Shown here piece after piece: positions 5,413 through 7,771 of a DNA stretch of 7,771 bases (the first letter of the stretch is position 1; the number at the start of each line of letters is the position of its first letter). A model generated the notes under the pieces. That model saw only the letters and a list, made by a program, of their open reading frames with translations. It was not told the DNA's origin and did not search any database. The DNA comes from Klebsiella pneumoniae. GTDB lineage: Bacteria > Bacteroidota > Bacteroidia > Flavobacteriales > Flavobacteriaceae. The stretch spans positions 1 through 7,771 of the forward strand of contig CALPPA020000076.1 of NCBI GenBank assembly GCA_943325355.2, written 5' to 3'. The translations under genes and the position numbers were made by a program.

Positions 5413-6417
5413 CTAATTTCCATTTTCCTCTTTGGTTGCTAAATTCTCCCAATACCAACTCACCGCTTCCTTCAAACCTTCTTGCAATGAAAATTGTGGA
5501 TCATAGCCCAACAATCTTTTTGCTTTTTCAATACTGGCTAAAGAATGGGGAATATCTCCTGCACGATTCGGTCCATATTCAATCGATACATTGGCAATCC
5601 TAGGATCGTAAACTGATAAATATTTTTTCAAAAAATCTACTAAATCATTCAAAGTGTTTCGGTCTCCATAAGCAGTATTAAAAACTGTATTTATCGCTTC
5701 TGGATTAGTGGTGCTAATCGCTAATTCATTCATTTGAATCACGTTATCTATATAGGTAAAATCACGAGAATAGTTACCGTCGCCATTAATTTTTGGACTT
5801 TCTAGTTGCATCAACTGCAACACGAATTTAGGAATAACGGCAGCATATGCTCCATTAGGATCTTGCTTTCGCCCAAAAACATTAAAATAACGCAAACCAA
5901 TGGTTTCCATCCCATACGTTCGACTGAAAATTTCGGCATACAATTCGTTGACGTATTTGGTAATAGCATAAGGTGAAAGGGGTTTCCCGATGACATCTTC
6001 CACTTTTGGTAATCCTTGCGAATCTCCATAAGTCGATGAACTAGCGGCATACACAAACCGTTTCACCTTTGCGTCACGAGCAGCAGTAAGCATATTTAAA
6101 AAGCCAGAAACATTGACATCATTAGTAGTACTGGGATCTTTTATAGACCGCGGCACTGAACCCAAAGCAGCCTGATGCAAGACATAATCCACTCCTTGAA
6201 CCGCTGTCTGGCAATCACTACTATTTCGGATATCGCCTTCAATTAATTGAAAGTTCGCATTGGAGATGATGTCCTCTAAATTATGTCGATGCCCTGTTGC
6301 AAAATTATCCAAACAAACTACTTGATGTCCTTTGGATAAAAAATATTCGCAAAGATTGGAACCAATAAATCCAGCCCCACCCGTAATTAATATTTTATTT
6401 TTTGTTTCTACTTTCAT
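5413..6417 (-). CDS. wbpP: UDP-N-acetyl-hexosamine(uronate) 4-epimerase, WbpP/TviC type
   Basis: This 334-residue extended-SDR epimerase inverts C4 of a UDP-N-acetylhexosamine or its uronic acid using bound NAD+. Visible motifs are GGAGFIGSN (13-21), LDNFATGHRHNL (36-47), HQAALGSVPRSI (81-92), the catalytic Ser region AASSSTYGD (124-132), the Tyr150-x3-Lys154 pair in YAITKYVNELYA, and GLRYFNVFGRKQDPNGAYAA (174-193), a hallmark of the WbpP/TviC group. SRDFTYIDNVI (217-227) is also typical. The start at ATG 6417 places the Rossmann motif at the expected distance. The upstream wzc stop is 24 bp away and the TviB-like dehydrogenase follows, so the three are probably one operon. TviC acts on UDP-GlcNAcA while WbpP prefers UDP-GlcNAc/GalNAc; motifs alone do not separate them, but the adjacent dehydrogenase makes either route end at UDP-GalNAcA. 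Confidence 0.92.
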   Translation of the reverse strand: MKVETKNKILITGGAGFIGSNLCEYFLSKGHQVVCLDNFATGHRHNLEDIISNANFQLIEGDIRNSSDCQTAVQGVDYVLHQAALGSVPRSIKDPSTTNDVNVSGFLNMLTAARDAKVKRFVYAASSSTYGDSQGLPKVEDVIGKPLSPYAITKYVNELYAEIFSRTYGMETIGLRYFNVFGRKQDPNGAYAAVIPKFVLQLMQLESPKINGDGNYSRDFTYIDNVIQMNELAISTTNPEAINTVFNTAYGDRNTLNDLVDFLKKYLSVYDPRIANVSIEYGPNRAGDIPHSLASIEKAKRLLGYDPQFSLQEGLKEAVSWYWENLATKEENGN

Positions 6418-6441
6418 ACCTAAAATTTGTAAAAAACTGTA

Positions 6442-7771
6442 TTATTGTGTGCGTCTTTTTCGTAAGTCCCTTATTATCTTTTCAATAATATTTCTAGGAG
6501 GACTCTCTTCATGATAGCCGTTTGAATAGGCACCGTAACCATATCCGTAACCATATCCATAGCCGTAACCAGCTCCATACTTAGCCTTGTTTTCGAAACT
6601 ATTCAAAATGATACTTACATTATTGAGTTCGCCACGTTTCACCCTATTATTTAACTGGCTAATCATCTCCTTTTTAGAAAAATTTTGTCTAACTATATAT
6701 AAAATAACATCACAATATTGTGCTAATTCTAATGCGTCAGAAACCAATCCCACAGGTGGTGTATCTAGAATAATATAATCGTATTTCTGCTTTAACTCTT
6801 CTATTAATTCTTTCATACCATCACTCATAATCATTTCGGCAGGATTAGGTGGCACTGGTCCTGAAACAATTACATCAAGATAAGGAACTCCGGTAGGAAA
6901 TATAATTTCATCAAGCGTTTTCTGTTTGATTAAATAATTCACGATTCCCACTTCATTGGATAAATCAAATTCTGCAAAAAGTTTCGGTTTTCTTAAATCC
7001 AATCCTATGATAACAGTCTTTTTTTCGCTTAATGCAAAAATCGTTGCAATATTGATGGAACAAAATGTTTTCCCTTCACCACTGACTGACGAGGTAATCA
7101 TCAACGTTTTTGCACCATCTACATTTTGCTGTTTGTATAAAAATTGAAGTGAAGATCTAATGGCTCTAAAAGATTCTGATAAAGCCGATTTTGGCTTATC
7201 GTAAACGGCAAGATTAGTAAGTTCTCTATTAACCCCAACGACACCTATCAAAGGGATTTGGGTCAATTTATTGATATCGTCTGTGTTTAAAATAGAATTA
7301 TTGATAAGGAAAATTCCAAAAACAAAAAGCATCGGAATCAGCAAACCTAAAAATAATGCCAAGACATAATTTACTGTTGTTTTAGGACCTATTTGCCCTC
7401 CACCAATATCTTTGGCAGGGTCAATAAAATGAATATCTGATAAATTTGCCGCTTTCACAATATCGGCTTCAGAGCGTTTTTGAAGAAAGGTGCTGTAGAT
7501 ATTATCGCTTAAATCGTATTTTCTTTTAATTTTTATGAGCTCTTGTTGGTCGTCTGGAAGTTTTTTTATGCTGCTTTCCGTTTCATTAATTTTACTATTA
7601 ACTACCGTTAAATCATACTGCAAAGAGGCTTTGGCTGTGGCGATGTTTTCAATCAATACTTTCTTGACAGCTTCCATTTGATTGTCAAAATCCCTGAAAA
7701 TCTTATCACTTTTTACTGCATAAGCCATTTCTGATCTTTGGGTAGAAAGCGAAATCAATTTCGACACATTC
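6442..7771 (-). CDS. wzc: Wzc-like polysaccharide chain-length regulator / BY-type tyrosine kinase (5' end outside window)
   Basis: The frame is open to the right edge, so the N-terminal part is missing. The GTG at 7767 is an internal valine, not a start. Numbering from it (441 residues): a periplasmic coiled-coil stretch about 20-75, a GNVR-type segment LPDDQQELIKIKRKYDLSD (70-88) plus YSTFLQKRSEADIVKA (91-106), a transmembrane helix about 134-156, then the cytosolic kinase. Kinase motifs: SESFRAIRSSLQF (197-209), Walker A SSVSGEGKT (226-234), Walker A' IIGLDLRKP (253-261), Walker B YIILDTPP (331-338). The C-terminus carries a Gly-Tyr tail (397-418), the expected autophosphorylation cluster. 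Family knowledge: Wzz/Wzc co-polymerases are inner-membrane proteins that control chain length and export through cycles of Tyr phosphorylation, in contact with Wza. Fused Wzz-kinase proteins of this layout are usual in Bacteroidetes. The upstream gene lies outside the window. Confidence 0.94.
   Translation of the reverse strand, partial: NVSKLISLSTQRSEMAYAVKSDKIFRDFDNQMEAVKKVLIENIATAKASLQYDLTVVNSKINETESSIKKLPDDQQELIKIKRKYDLSDNIYSTFLQKRSEADIVKAANLSDIHFIDPAKDIGGGQIGPKTTVNYVLALFLGLLIPMLFVFGIFLINNSILNTDDINKLTQIPLIGVVGVNRELTNLAVYDKPKSALSESFRAIRSSLQFLYKQQNVDGAKTLMITSSVSGEGKTFCSINIATIFALSEKKTVIIGLDLRKPKLFAEFDLSNEVGIVNYLIKQKTLDEIIFPTGVPYLDVIVSGPVPPNPAEMIMSDGMKELIEELKQKYDYIILDTPPVGLVSDALELAQYCDVILYIVRQNFSKKEMISQLNNRVKRGELNNVSIILNSFENKAKYGAGYGYGYGYGYGYGAYSNGYHEESPPRNIIEKIIRDLRKRRTQ
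6514..6579 (-). repeat. Gly-Tyr tandem repeat encoding the Wzc tyrosine tail
   Basis: The segment encodes Y-G-A-G followed by six Tyr-Gly dipeptides and A-Y-S-N-G-Y. At the DNA level it is built from near-identical 6- and 12-bp units (GGATATGGTTAC-like on the minus strand), with synonymous changes between TAT/TAC and GGA/GGT/GGC. Tyrosine-rich tails are the phosphorylation sites of BY-kinases. The tandem structure makes the tyrosine number prone to change by replication slippage in steps of 6 bp, which keeps the reading frame. Confidence 0.8.

Noticed and set aside
6442..7767. GTG at 7767 as the true start of the kinase gene.
   Set aside because: The frame stays open to the window edge, and a start there would remove the N-terminal membrane helix and most of the Wzz domain expected for this family.

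Overview
The window is AT-rich and every convincing gene lies on the minus strand, so transcription runs from high to low coordinates. It looks like part of a capsular or exopolysaccharide locus of a Bacteroidetes bacterium, most likely a Flavobacterium relative. The reasons are the fused Wzz/BY-kinase with a Gly-Tyr tail, a short UpxY-type NusG paralogue, a multi-SLBB export protein, weak Shine-Dalgarno signals, a TAnnTTTG-like promoter box, and a four-helix-bundle (23S rRNA IVP-like) ORF set among 7-bp repeats. The genus is an inference.

Reading in the direction of transcription: (1) 7771-6442 holds the C-terminal half of a Wzc-like chain-length regulator and tyrosine kinase, cut by the window edge. 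(2) 6417-5413 is a WbpP/TviC-type UDP-sugar 4-epimerase. (3) 5313-4030 is a TviB/WbpO-type nucleotide-sugar 6-dehydrogenase. (4) 3953-2907 is a dTDP-glucose 4,6-dehydratase (RfbB/RmlB). These four are closely spaced and co-oriented and probably form one transcription unit. (5) 2900-2314 is an island holding a 121-residue four-helix-bundle ORF between degenerate heptamer arrays. (6) 2308-1838 is a UpxY-like antitermination factor. (7) 1837-1415 is a 423-bp non-coding stretch with a possible promoter, a GC-richer structured segment and several inverted repeats. (8) 1414-1 is the N-terminal 471 residues of an outer-membrane polysaccharide export protein (Wza-like), cut by the window edge.

How they fit together: the dehydrogenase and epimerase together would make a UDP-N-acetylhexosaminuronic acid (UDP-GalNAcA by analogy with the Vi-antigen TviB/TviC pair). 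RfbB would make dTDP-4-keto-6-deoxyglucose. Both are precursors for a surface glycan. Wzc and Wza are the inner-membrane and outer-membrane parts of Wzy-type export. UpxY sits just before the long wza leader and probably promotes read-through of it. No glycosyltransferase, flippase, polymerase or rmlA/C/D gene is visible, so the locus must extend beyond the window.

The parts not explained by ordinary genes are the heptamer-flanked four-helix-bundle cassette and the structured element in the wza leader, which also contains two abutting short ORFs in different frames. No tRNA, rRNA, CRISPR array or transposase was seen.
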